Assembly: GCA_003138815.1 (NCBI GenBank)
Contig: PLHD01000010.1
Coordinates: 308 to 64,307, forward strand
Origin: Acidimicrobiaceae bacterium
Lineage (GTDB): Bacteria > Actinomycetota > Acidimicrobiia > Acidimicrobiales > RAAP-2
Direction: 5' to 3'
Length of the DNA stretch: 64,000 nucleotides
Shown: positions 48,088-60,566 of the stretch, in pieces
How positions within the stretch are numbered: position 1 is the stretch's first letter
How the letters are laid out: every line of letters begins with the position of its first letter
Notes under the pieces: generated by a model
Seen by the model: only the letters and a program-made list of their open reading frames with translations
Told to the model about the DNA's origin: nothing
Databases searched by the model: none
Translations under genes and position numbers: made by a program

Positions 48088-48580
48088 GACACAGCGTCAG
48101 CACCGCATTGGCGAGCTGCTCGAGCGTGACGTGATATCGACCGCCGCTCAGGTGGTGGCCCGCCTACAGGCGGAGGGAATCTCGGCGACGCAGGCGACGG
48201 TGACGCGCGACCTGCAGGAACTGGGCACGATCAAGGTCCGCGACGAGCACGGGTCGCGACGGATTGTCGTGGCGAGCGCTCCCAACATGACCTCCGCGCC
48301 GGTCGACCACCTGCGCCGGATGATGGGGGAGTGGGTCGTCTCGGTGGACAGCTCGGGAAACCTGGTCGTCGTGCGCACGCCTCCCGGCTGCGCCCACGTC
48401 GTCGCCTCGGCCCTGGACCGAAGCGTGCTCGACGGCGTGCTCGGTAGTGTGGCGGGGGATGACACGATCCTGGTCATCGCGAGCGAGCAGCGCGGCGGCC
48501 TGTCGCTCGCGGCCGAATTCCGAGCGCTGGCGGGGTTCAACGAAGCAGTGGTGCCGACGAAGAAGGGAAGACAATCATGA
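48080..48580 (+). CDS. argR: Arginine repressor
   Basis: 166 residues. The N-terminal winged helix (RQHRIGELL...QATVTRDLQELGTIKV) binds DNA; the C-terminal domain forms the arginine-binding hexamer. Probably controls its own operon via a site near 45348. Confidence 0.95.
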   Translation: MTKTQRQHRIGELLERDVISTAAQVVARLQAEGISATQATVTRDLQELGTIKVRDEHGSRRIVVASAPNMTSAPVDHLRRMMGEWVVSVDSSGNLVVVRTPPGCAHVVASALDRSVLDGVLGSVAGDDTILVIASEQRGGLSLAAEFRALAGFNEAVVPTKKGRQS

Positions 48581-49800
48581 CCAAGAGAGTTGTGCTCGCC
48601 TACAGCGGAGGGCTCGACACCTCGGTCGCCGTGCGATGGATGATCGAGGAGTGGGGCGTCGAGGTGGCCTGCGTGCTCGTGAACGTCGGCCAGGACGGCG
48701 ACAGTTCCGAAAACCTCGCCGACATCAAGCGTCGCGCCATGGCGGCCGGCGCCATCGACTGCGTGCTCGTTGACGCGCGCGACGAGATGGCCGAGGAGTT
48801 CTGCGCGCCCGCCATCTTCGCCAACGCCCGCTACGAGGGCAAGTACCCGCTCGTGTCGGCGCTGTCGCGCCCGGTCATCGTGCGCCACCTGGTCGACCAG
48901 GCCCGCAAGTTCGATGCCCAGGCCGTGGCGCACGGCTGCACCGGCAAGGGTAACGACCAGGTCCGCTTCGAGGTGGGCACGCACGCATTGGCACCGGACC
49001 TCGAGGTGCTCGCGCCGGCGCGCAACTGGGGCATGACCCGAGCCGATTCGGTGGACTACGCCGAGAAGTGGGACATTCCGATCAAGGCCACCAAGGAGAA
49101 GATCTACTCCATCGACGAGAACCTCTGGGGCCGCGCCATCGAGTGCGGGGCGATGGAGGACCCGTGGGTGGCGCCCCCCGACGAGCCCTACACGCTGACG
49201 CGCGTCACCAATCTCGAGCCCGTCGAGATGACGGTCTCGTTCCGCGGGGGGCTGCCAGTCGCCGTCGACGGTCGCGAGTCGTCGCTGGGCGACCTGATCC
49301 AGGAACTCAACTCGCGAGCGGGGGCGACGGGCTTTGGACGGCTCGACATGGTGGAGAACCGCCGGGTGGGCATCAAGAGCCGCGAGGTCTACGAGTGTCC
49401 CGCGGCGTTGGCCATCATCGCGGCGCACGCCGACCTCGAGGACCTGGTGCTCGAACGCGACCTGCACCACGAGAAGGCCCGCCTCGAGTCTCGCTGGTCC
49501 GAGCTGGTCTACGACGGCATGTGGTTCTCGCCGCTGAAGGAGGCACTCGACGCCTTCATGGCCGACACCCAGCGACACGTCACCGGCGACGTCCGCGTGC
49601 GCTTCGAAGCGCCCGGCCTGATGCGCATCGTCGGACGTCGCAGCCCCGTGGCGCTGTACGACTACGGACTGGCGACCTATGACGCGGCCGACACGTTCCG
49701 CCACGCCGACTCCGAGGGCTTCGTCAAGATCTACGGCCTGGGCGTCAAGACGTGGGCTGCTCGCCAAGGCGCCAAGAACGCCACGCCGCCCGCGTCATGA
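48577..49800 (+). CDS. argG: Argininosuccinate synthase
   Basis: 407 residues, ATG overlapping argR. LAYSGGLDTSVAVRWM is the PP-loop, and AHGCTGKGNDQVRFE and ENLWGRAIECG are family signatures. Joins citrulline and aspartate with ATP. Confidence 0.97.
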   Translation: MTKRVVLAYSGGLDTSVAVRWMIEEWGVEVACVLVNVGQDGDSSENLADIKRRAMAAGAIDCVLVDARDEMAEEFCAPAIFANARYEGKYPLVSALSRPVIVRHLVDQARKFDAQAVAHGCTGKGNDQVRFEVGTHALAPDLEVLAPARNWGMTRADSVDYAEKWDIPIKATKEKIYSIDENLWGRAIECGAMEDPWVAPPDEPYTLTRVTNLEPVEMTVSFRGGLPVAVDGRESSLGDLIQELNSRAGATGFGRLDMVENRRVGIKSREVYECPAALAIIAAHADLEDLVLERDLHHEKARLESRWSELVYDGMWFSPLKEALDAFMADTQRHVTGDVRVRFEAPGLMRIVGRRSPVALYDYGLATYDAADTFRHADSEGFVKIYGLGVKTWAARQGAKNATPPAS

Positions 49801-51170
49801 CGCTCTGGAGCGGGCGCTTCTCGACGCCAATGGCCCGGGCCCTGTGGGACCTGTCGGAGAGCTACTCCTTCGACCACATCCTCTACGCCCATGACATCAT
49901 GGGCTCCAAGGCCCACGTGCGCGGTCTCGAGTCGGCCGGCCTGCTCAGCGCCGAGGAGTGCCAGCTGCTGCTCGAGACCCTGGATCAGATCGCCCAGGAG
50001 TTCGAGAGCGGCGCCTTCGTGCGCGCTGAGGGCGACGAGGACATCCACATGGCCATTGAACGCCGTGCCACCGAGATCGCGGGCGACGTCGGCGCGAAGA
50101 TCCACACCGCGCGCAGCCGCAACGACCAGGTGGCGACGACCCTTCGGCTCTTCACCCGCGACGCGGTCGCCGCGGTGGCCCAGGACACCCTGGAGCTCAT
50201 CAACGCCCTGATCGAGGTCGGTGCGCAGCACCCCGGGGCGTACCTACCCGGCTACACGCATCTCCAACGCGCCCAGCCGGTCCTGCTCGCCCATCACCTG
50301 AACGCGCACGCCTGGTCGCTGTTGCGCGACGTGGAGCGGCTCCTGGACGCGCGTGAGCGGATGAACATCTCGCCGCTCGGTGCCGGCGCGCTCGCCGGCA
50401 CGTCGCTGCCGATACAGCCCCAGGTGACCTCGGACCTGTTGGGATTCCGTGAGCCCTTCGCCAACTCCATGGACGCCGTGAGCGACCGCGACTTCGTCGC
50501 CGAGACCCTCTTCGACATCGCGATGGTCGGCATCCACCTTTCGCGGATGGGCGAGGAACTGGTGCTGTGGACGAGTGCCGAGTTCAACTTCGCCACCCTT
50601 GGCGACGACTTCACCACGGGTTCGTCGATGCTGCCCCAGAAGAAGAACAGCGACGTCGCCGAACTGGCCCGGGGCAAGAGCGGACGGCTGGTGGGCAACC
50701 TCACGGGGCTGCTCGTGACCCTGAAGGGGCTGCCGCTTTCGTACAATCGCGACCTGCAAGAGGACAAGGAGCCGCTGTTCGACTCCATCAAGCAGATCTT
50801 CCTGATGCTCTCGGCCATGACCGGCGCGTACCTTTCGATGACCTTCAACGAGGGCGTCGCCCAGTTCGCCGCTGACGACCAGTTCCTCGTCGCGATCGAC
50901 GTCGCCGAGAAGCTGGTCGAGCAGGGCGTCCCGTTCCGACAGGCCCACGAGAAGGTGGGCCGGCTCGTGGCTGAAGCCGTGCGCGAGGGCAAGTCGCTCG
51001 GCGAGGTCGTGGCGACGGACGAGGAGTTCGCCCAGTTCGCCCACCTCTTCGCCGCCGGCAGCGCACTGCAGCGTCGAACTTCGCCAGGCGCGTCGGGACC
51101 ACTGGCGGCCGACGAGCAGTCCGAGCGGCTCCTCGCCGCGCTGAAGGCGACCAGCGGTCGACTGGGCTAG
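49797..51170 (+). CDS. argH: Argininosuccinate lyase
   Basis: 457 residues, ATG overlapping argG. The fumarase-superfamily signature GSSMLPQKKNSDVAELARGK includes the catalytic Ser and Lys; HTARSRNDQVATTLRL is the substrate loop. Last step to arginine and end of the operon. Confidence 0.97.
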   Translation: MTLWSGRFSTPMARALWDLSESYSFDHILYAHDIMGSKAHVRGLESAGLLSAEECQLLLETLDQIAQEFESGAFVRAEGDEDIHMAIERRATEIAGDVGAKIHTARSRNDQVATTLRLFTRDAVAAVAQDTLELINALIEVGAQHPGAYLPGYTHLQRAQPVLLAHHLNAHAWSLLRDVERLLDARERMNISPLGAGALAGTSLPIQPQVTSDLLGFREPFANSMDAVSDRDFVAETLFDIAMVGIHLSRMGEELVLWTSAEFNFATLGDDFTTGSSMLPQKKNSDVAELARGKSGRLVGNLTGLLVTLKGLPLSYNRDLQEDKEPLFDSIKQIFLMLSAMTGAYLSMTFNEGVAQFAADDQFLVAIDVAEKLVEQGVPFRQAHEKVGRLVAEAVREGKSLGEVVATDEEFAQFAHLFAAGSALQRRTSPGASGPLAADEQSERLLAALKATSGRLG

Positions 51171-51192
51171 CGAGACATGGCGACGGACTCGG

Positions 51193-51227
51193 CTCTGTCG
51201 CGTGCGTGTCACACGCACGCGACAGAG
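51193..51227. terminator. Perfect 17-base inverted repeat after argH
   Basis: CTCTGTCGCGTGCGTGT (51193-51209) and ACACGCACGCGACAGAG (51211-51227) are exact complements around a single C. As RNA it makes a very stable hairpin (about 15 pairs with a 5-base loop), so it may terminate arg transcription, but no T-run follows. As DNA it is a symmetric site that a dimeric regulator of the next gene could bind. Confidence 0.55.
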
Positions 51228-51262
51228 TGGACCCGATGGCGCTTCTTCGCCAGCGACGAATC

Positions 51263-51268
51263 TACAGT
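51263..51268 (+). promoter_or_regulatory. -10 hexamer of the nuclease-helicase gene
   Basis: TACAGT ends 8 bases before the ATG at 51277, implying no or almost no leader. Confidence 0.4.
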
Positions 51269-51276
51269 GAGGTTGC

Positions 51277-54200
51277 ATGTCCGAACGTCTTCTCACCCCT
51301 TCGAAGATCACCGCGTGGTTGGAGTGCGCCCACTTTCTCTCGCTGCGTAACCGGGCCGACGCCGGGACCCTGCGGGTCGAGCCGACACCCAGGGGCGAGC
51401 TCGCCGAACTCCTGGTCGAGAAGGGCTCGGCCCACGAACGCGACTGCCTCGCCGACCTGGAACGACAGGGTCGCTCCGTCTACCAGGTGCCCGGGCGAAG
51501 TCCCGATGAGTCGTTCGCGCAGTGGGTGGCGCGGATCGGCAGTCCCATGGAGAAGGGGCACGACGTCATCTACCAGATGCCCTTCGTGCACGACGGCATT
51601 CGCGGCATCGCCGACTTCCTGGTGCGCGTCGAGGCCGAGGACGGCTTCTCGCGCTACGAGCCGATCGACGCGAAGCTGACCCGATCCGAAGGCAAGCCGG
51701 GCCACGTGCTGCAGTTGTGCTTCTACGCCGACGCCATCGCCGCCCTGAGCGGCGCCGCGCCCAGGCGGATGCACTTATGGCTCGGCTCGGGCGAACTCGA
51801 GACGCTCGTCGTCGAGCAGTTCAGCCCCTACTGGCGCCGGCTGCGCCGCCAGCTCTCGGTGCTGCTCAACCAGGACGAGCAGGCGGCCGACACCCGACCC
51901 GAACCGTGCAGTCACTGCGAGATCTGCGAGTTCGCCGGCGAGTGCGAGAGGGAGTGGCGCAGCCAGGACTCCCTGGTCTACGTCGCCAACATTCGTCCCC
52001 CGGAACGCGCGGCGCTCGAGGGCGCGGGCGTTTCTACGGTGGTCGAGCTCGCCCGGCGCGAGACGCCGGTGGCGAACGTCAACGACGAGAGCCTCGCGCG
52101 GCTGACGAGCCAGGCGGCGCTGCAGGTACTCTCGCGCGAGCACCCGGACGCCCCGCCGGTATTCGAGGTTGTCGCGCCGAGCGAGGACCCGGTCTACGGC
52201 CACGGCTTCAACCTGATGCCCGCTGTCGACGAGGGCGACGTCTTCTTCGACTTCGAGGGCCATCCCTTCTGGACCGCGCAGCACGACCTCTTCTTCCTCG
52301 CGGGACTCTGCCTGCGCGACCCGTCAGGCCGGTGGTCCTACGAGGCACGTTGGGCGCACGACCTCGAAGCGCAGAGGCTGATGATCAAGGAGCTCGTCGA
52401 GTACTTCGCGGCTCGGCGCCGGAGTTTCCCCGGCATGCACGTCTATCACTACAACCACACCGAGCGCTCCTCGCTGGAGCGCCTCACCAAGGGGACCGAG
52501 ACCGAGAGCCTTTTCGGCCAGCTGGCCGAGAGCGGCCTGTTCGTGGACCTCTTCGTAGTGGCCCGGAACGCGGTGCGCGTCGGCACCGAGTCCTACGGCC
52601 TCAAGCACCTCGAGCGCCTCGCCCGCTACGAGCGCAGCGGCGACATCGAAGGGGGAGCCGGCGCGGTGGTGCAGTACGAGGAGTGGATGCGCACGAGGGA
52701 TCCCCAGCTGCTCGCCAAGATTGCCGGCTACAACGACGACGACGTGCGAGCGACCATGGCGCTGCGCGACTGGCTGGTCGCCCAGCGCCCCAATGATCTC
52801 GAATGGCGCGAGGACGTGATCGAGGTCGCCGGGTTCGAACTCGACACCGACCAGCTCGTCCAGGGCCTGAGCGTCTACGATGAGGGCAGCCCTCAGCGCC
52901 TGCTCGGCGACCTGCTCAACTACTGGCGACGCGAGCGGGTGGCCGGCTCCACGCCGAAGTTCGCCGAGGCGGCGTCGGACTTCGCCTCGCTCTACCCGAA
53001 CAGGGACTTCATTGCGAACCTGATGCCCACCACCACGATCGAGGAGTCCGAGGACGCCAGGGGACGGCGACGCAAGCGAGCGTCGTTCACCTGGCCGGAC
53101 CAGGAGGTGGACCAGTCGTTCAAGCGCCAGACCCAACTGCTCTTCACCGGCGTCGGGGTGGAGCAGGGTTACGCCTACGCCCCCGAGCTCGACCCAGCCA
53201 GGCGCACGCTCACGCTCACCTGGGGCGACGGCCCCGACCAGTCGCCCGGCGTGCCCGCGGTCGTCGCGGTGAACGACTACGTGCATCCGGGCGAGAAGCC
53301 CGGCGTGCTCGTCCACCTGGCCGAGCAGGTCCTGGCCGCGAACGATGATGACCCGCCGAGCCGGGTCTCGATGGCGCTGCTCGCTCGGCAGCGGCCGAGC
53401 TTCGAGCCCGGCTACGGTCCCCGAGACGGCGTGTTCACCGACGACCTTTCAGAGACGCTCACGTGGGTCGGTCACCTGGACGAGAGCTACGTGGCCATCC
53501 AGGGGCCGCCGGGCACGGGCAAGACCTACAGTGGCTCGCACATCATCTACGAGCTGATCAAGCAAGGTCAGCGCGTCGGCATCACCGCTATGAGCCACGC
53601 GGCGATCGACAACCTCTTCCACGCGGCGTACGCGGTCTTCGCCGAGAAGGGAGAGCTCCACCTGCTGCGAGCGCTGCGCCGCGGCGACAAGCCCAAGGAC
53701 GGGCCGCTCGAGGGCGTTCGCTACACCGCCAAGCCCGCCGAGGCCGAGAGTGACGCCTACAACCTGGTGGCCGGAACGACGTGGCTCTGGGCCCGCCAGG
53801 GGATGCGCCCGTACGCGGTCGACGTGCTGCTGGTCGACGAGGCCGGGCAACTCGCCCTGGCCGACACGATCGCCGCGGCCAACGGCGCGCGCAACCTGAT
53901 CCTGCTCGGAGACCCCTTGCAGCTCGCCCAGGTGTCCCAGGCCGAGCATCCCGGGGGATCGGGCGCGAGCGTGCTCGAGCACGTGCTCTGCGGCCACGCG
54001 ACGATTCCGGCCACCCAGGGAGTCTTCATCTCCGAGACCCGCCGGATGCACCCCGACGTCTGCAACTTCATCTCGGCCCAGATCTACGAAGGCCGCCTGT
54101 CGAGCCACGAGAGCTGCGCACAGCAGTCCACCGAGTTCGGCACGGGCCTGCGCTGGCTCGAGGCGCACCACGCCGAGCGTTCCACCGAGTCCCAGGAGGA

Positions 54201-54633
54201 AGCGGACATCGTCGCGCGACAGATCCTGTCGATGCTCGGATCCACCAGGACCGACCAGGCGGGAGGCGCGACGCCGCTGCTGGCGAGCGACTTCATGGTG
54301 GTGGCGCCCTACAACGACCAGGTGCGCCTGATCGAGCGCGAGCTGCGCCGCTCCAGCGCCCTCGACGGCGTCCAGGTCGGTACCGTGGACAAGTTCCAAG
54401 GGCGCGAGGCTCCGGTGGTGTTCTTCACCATGACGACGTCCTCGGGAGATGACATGCCCCGGGGCCCGGAGTTTCTCTTCTCGAGGAATCGCCTAAATGT
54501 CGCGGTCAGCCGGGCCCGCTGCCTGGCGTACCTGGTGTGCACCGAGGACCTGCTCAACTCTCGCGCGCGCACCATCGAAGAGATGCGCCTCATCGGTACC
54601 CTGAGCGCCTTCGTCGAGCACGCCGCGCCCTAG
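51277..54633 (+). CDS. TM0106-type RecB-like nuclease fused to a superfamily 1 helicase
   Basis: 1118 residues. The N-terminal PD-(D/E)XK nuclease resembles Cas4/Dna2: D113 (GIADF), D131 and K133 (IDAK), then the QLCFYADA helix. Cysteines C17, C214, C217 and C223 (C-x2-C-x5-C) reproduce the 4Fe-4S arrangement of Cas4, AddB and Dna2. A RNase H-like region follows near residue 322 (FFDFEGHPFW). The C-terminal helicase has Walker A GPPGTGKT (about 743-750), Walker B LLVDEAGQ, GDPLQLAQV, VDKFQGRE and NVAVSRA. The order fits bacterial Dna2-like enzymes that resect or process DNA ends. No CRISPR or defence genes are adjacent. Confidence 0.9.
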   Translation: MSERLLTPSKITAWLECAHFLSLRNRADAGTLRVEPTPRGELAELLVEKGSAHERDCLADLERQGRSVYQVPGRSPDESFAQWVARIGSPMEKGHDVIYQMPFVHDGIRGIADFLVRVEAEDGFSRYEPIDAKLTRSEGKPGHVLQLCFYADAIAALSGAAPRRMHLWLGSGELETLVVEQFSPYWRRLRRQLSVLLNQDEQAADTRPEPCSHCEICEFAGECEREWRSQDSLVYVANIRPPERAALEGAGVSTVVELARRETPVANVNDESLARLTSQAALQVLSREHPDAPPVFEVVAPSEDPVYGHGFNLMPAVDEGDVFFDFEGHPFWTAQHDLFFLAGLCLRDPSGRWSYEARWAHDLEAQRLMIKELVEYFAARRRSFPGMHVYHYNHTERSSLERLTKGTETESLFGQLAESGLFVDLFVVARNAVRVGTESYGLKHLERLARYERSGDIEGGAGAVVQYEEWMRTRDPQLLAKIAGYNDDDVRATMALRDWLVAQRPNDLEWREDVIEVAGFELDTDQLVQGLSVYDEGSPQRLLGDLLNYWRRERVAGSTPKFAEAASDFASLYPNRDFIANLMPTTTIEESEDARGRRRKRASFTWPDQEVDQSFKRQTQLLFTGVGVEQGYAYAPELDPARRTLTLTWGDGPDQSPGVPAVVAVNDYVHPGEKPGVLVHLAEQVLAANDDDPPSRVSMALLARQRPSFEPGYGPRDGVFTDDLSETLTWVGHLDESYVAIQGPPGTGKTYSGSHIIYELIKQGQRVGITAMSHAAIDNLFHAAYAVFAEKGELHLLRALRRGDKPKDGPLEGVRYTAKPAEAESDAYNLVAGTTWLWARQGMRPYAVDVLLVDEAGQLALADTIAAANGARNLILLGDPLQLAQVSQAEHPGGSGASVLEHVLCGHATIPATQGVFISETRRMHPDVCNFISAQIYEGRLSSHESCAQQSTEFGTGLRWLEAHHAERSTESQEEADIVARQILSMLGSTRTDQAGGATPLLASDFMVVAPYNDQVRLIERELRRSSALDGVQVGTVDKFQGREAPVVFFTMTTSSGDDMPRGPEFLFSRNRLNVAVSRARCLAYLVCTEDLLNSRARTIEEMRLIGTLSAFVEHAAP

Positions 54634-54663
54634 CGAGCGGGCTCCTGGCTGCAGACTCGCGCA

Positions 54664-54680
54664 GCCGCCTTCGCGGCGGC
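54664..54680 (+). terminator. GC hairpin after the nuclease-helicase gene
   Basis: GCCGCC (54664-54669) and GGCGGC (54675-54680) around TTCGC, about 30 bases after the stop. No T-run. Confidence 0.35.
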
Positions 54681-54825
54681 GTCCTTAGTGAGAATCTTCA
54701 CATTGACCGGCGGTACGAGCCACGCGCTGCGTCGCCGGGCTCGCCGGCCGTGCGGTTCGATGGGGCCGCGCTGCGGAGCGGAAATTAGTTGGTTCGAAGT
54801 GGTACGAAGGACCGCTCGGAACTGA

Positions 54826-54831
54826 TACAGT
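54826..54831 (+). promoter_or_regulatory. Candidate -10 hexamer of the rrn operon
   Basis: TACAGT, same sequence as the infC and 51277 candidates, about 360 bases before 16S. The -35 is not recognisable, so this is tentative. Confidence 0.3.
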
Positions 54832-54995
54832 GGTTATCCCACCACAGAGACGGCGGCCAGTGCATTTGCACGAAGGCAGACCGCGCTGGTAAGGTGGGCA
54901 TCCCTGAGGTTGAGGTAACTCAACCGCAGATTCGAGGGAGAAATCCCGAGATGGTGTACTTCACACCTCCGAGCTTGCTCGCGTGTGTCGTCGCT

Positions 54996-55018
54996 CCTTG
55001 AAAACGGAAGAACGAGAG
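54996..55018 (+). other. 16S rRNA processing stem, 5' arm (partner 56857-56878)
   Basis: CCTTGAAAACGGAAGA then ACGAGAG in the leader pairs with CTCTCG then TCTTCCGTTTTGGAGG in the spacer (56857-56878), with one bulge, one mismatch and a wobble. The two arms enclose the 16S gene, the layout cut by RNase III during rRNA maturation. Confidence 0.7.
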
Positions 55019-55189
55019 CCAAAAGCCAGTACGGGCGACGATGGACGGATCTAACCGGACGCGTCGTTCGTCAAAAGAAGTAAGTAGTAGGCAACGGGTT
55101 CACCTAGTGAATCTCGTTGTTGTCAGATGAAACTTAGAGTCTTTCATCTGGCTCTCTGATTCGTAGGGGATTTCGGTTCCTGAAAGATC

Positions 55190-60095
<4,906 letters not shown>

Positions 60096-60174
60096 TGATG
60101 TTCGTGCTCGTTCTAGGACGCTCAAGGAGCGGGCTGACGCCCGTTCGGACCACGGAAGTGGTCGAGCGCAAGGT

Positions 60175-60291
60175 TTCCGGTGGTTATGGCGGTGGAGATA
60201 TACCTGTTCCCATTCCGAACACAGCAGTCAAGCCCACCAGCGCCGATGGTACTTGGGGGTCCCCCCCTGGGAGAGTAGGTCGCCGCCGGGA
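60175..60291 (+). rRNA. rrf: 5S ribosomal RNA
   Basis: About 117 bases. TTCCGGTGG (5') pairs with CCGCCGGGA (3'), CCCATTCCGAACACAGCAGTCAAG in two adjoining parts is the conserved loop B/C region, and GGGAGAGTAGGTCGCCGC is the 3' half. Ends estimated from the terminal stem. Confidence 0.95.
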
Positions 60292-60297
60292 TTTCTA

Positions 60298-60329
60298 GAA
60301 AGACCCCCACCTCACGGTGGGGGTCTTTC
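60298..60329 (+). terminator. Terminator of the rRNA operon
   Basis: GAAAGACCCCCACC and GGTGGGGGTCTTTC form a perfect 14-pair stem with a TCAC loop, 6 bases after 5S. The T-run is part of the 3' arm. Confidence 0.85.
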
Positions 60330-60566
60330 GCATTCCAGTCTCAAGTGGTGAACTGGCGCGAGCTGCGCGAACGACTCGGCGCGGTGAGCACCGCGGCGAA
60401 CATCCTGCGCCGGTGCGGCATGGTTCGCATCGACGACTGGTGACGTCGCGGTCGCCGGGCGTCGTGAATAGGCGTTGCAGCCCTCGCCGCCGCGCCGCGC
60501 CAGTTTGTCGCGGTCGCGTCAAGGGTGCTAGGAACGAGAGCGGACCGACGTAGGGATCAGGAGATC

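Larger units (their letters stand above)
54634..55189 (+). other. Leader and promoter region of the rRNA operon
   Basis: 556 bases without a coding gene. It contains a stable hairpin with a GTAA loop (54908-54925), the 5' arm of the 16S processing stem (54996-55018) and a 9-pair hairpin CAGATGAAA/TTTCATCTG (55124-55150) just before 16S. A -10-like TACAGT is at 54826-54831; no good -35 was seen. No tRNA. Confidence 0.6.

Noticed and set aside
51277-54633. A phage-defence or CRISPR role for the Cas4-like nuclease-helicase.
   Set aside because: No repeats, cas genes or other defence genes lie on either side; the neighbours are argH and the rRNA operon.
60345-60443. Short open frame of about 32 codons after the rRNA terminator, with a plausible protein-like composition (WRELRERLGAVSTAANILRR).
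   Set aside because: No ribosome-binding site or -10 element, no recognised family and very short. It may be the remnant of a gene end, but this cannot be supported. The rest of 60330-60566 shows nothing further.
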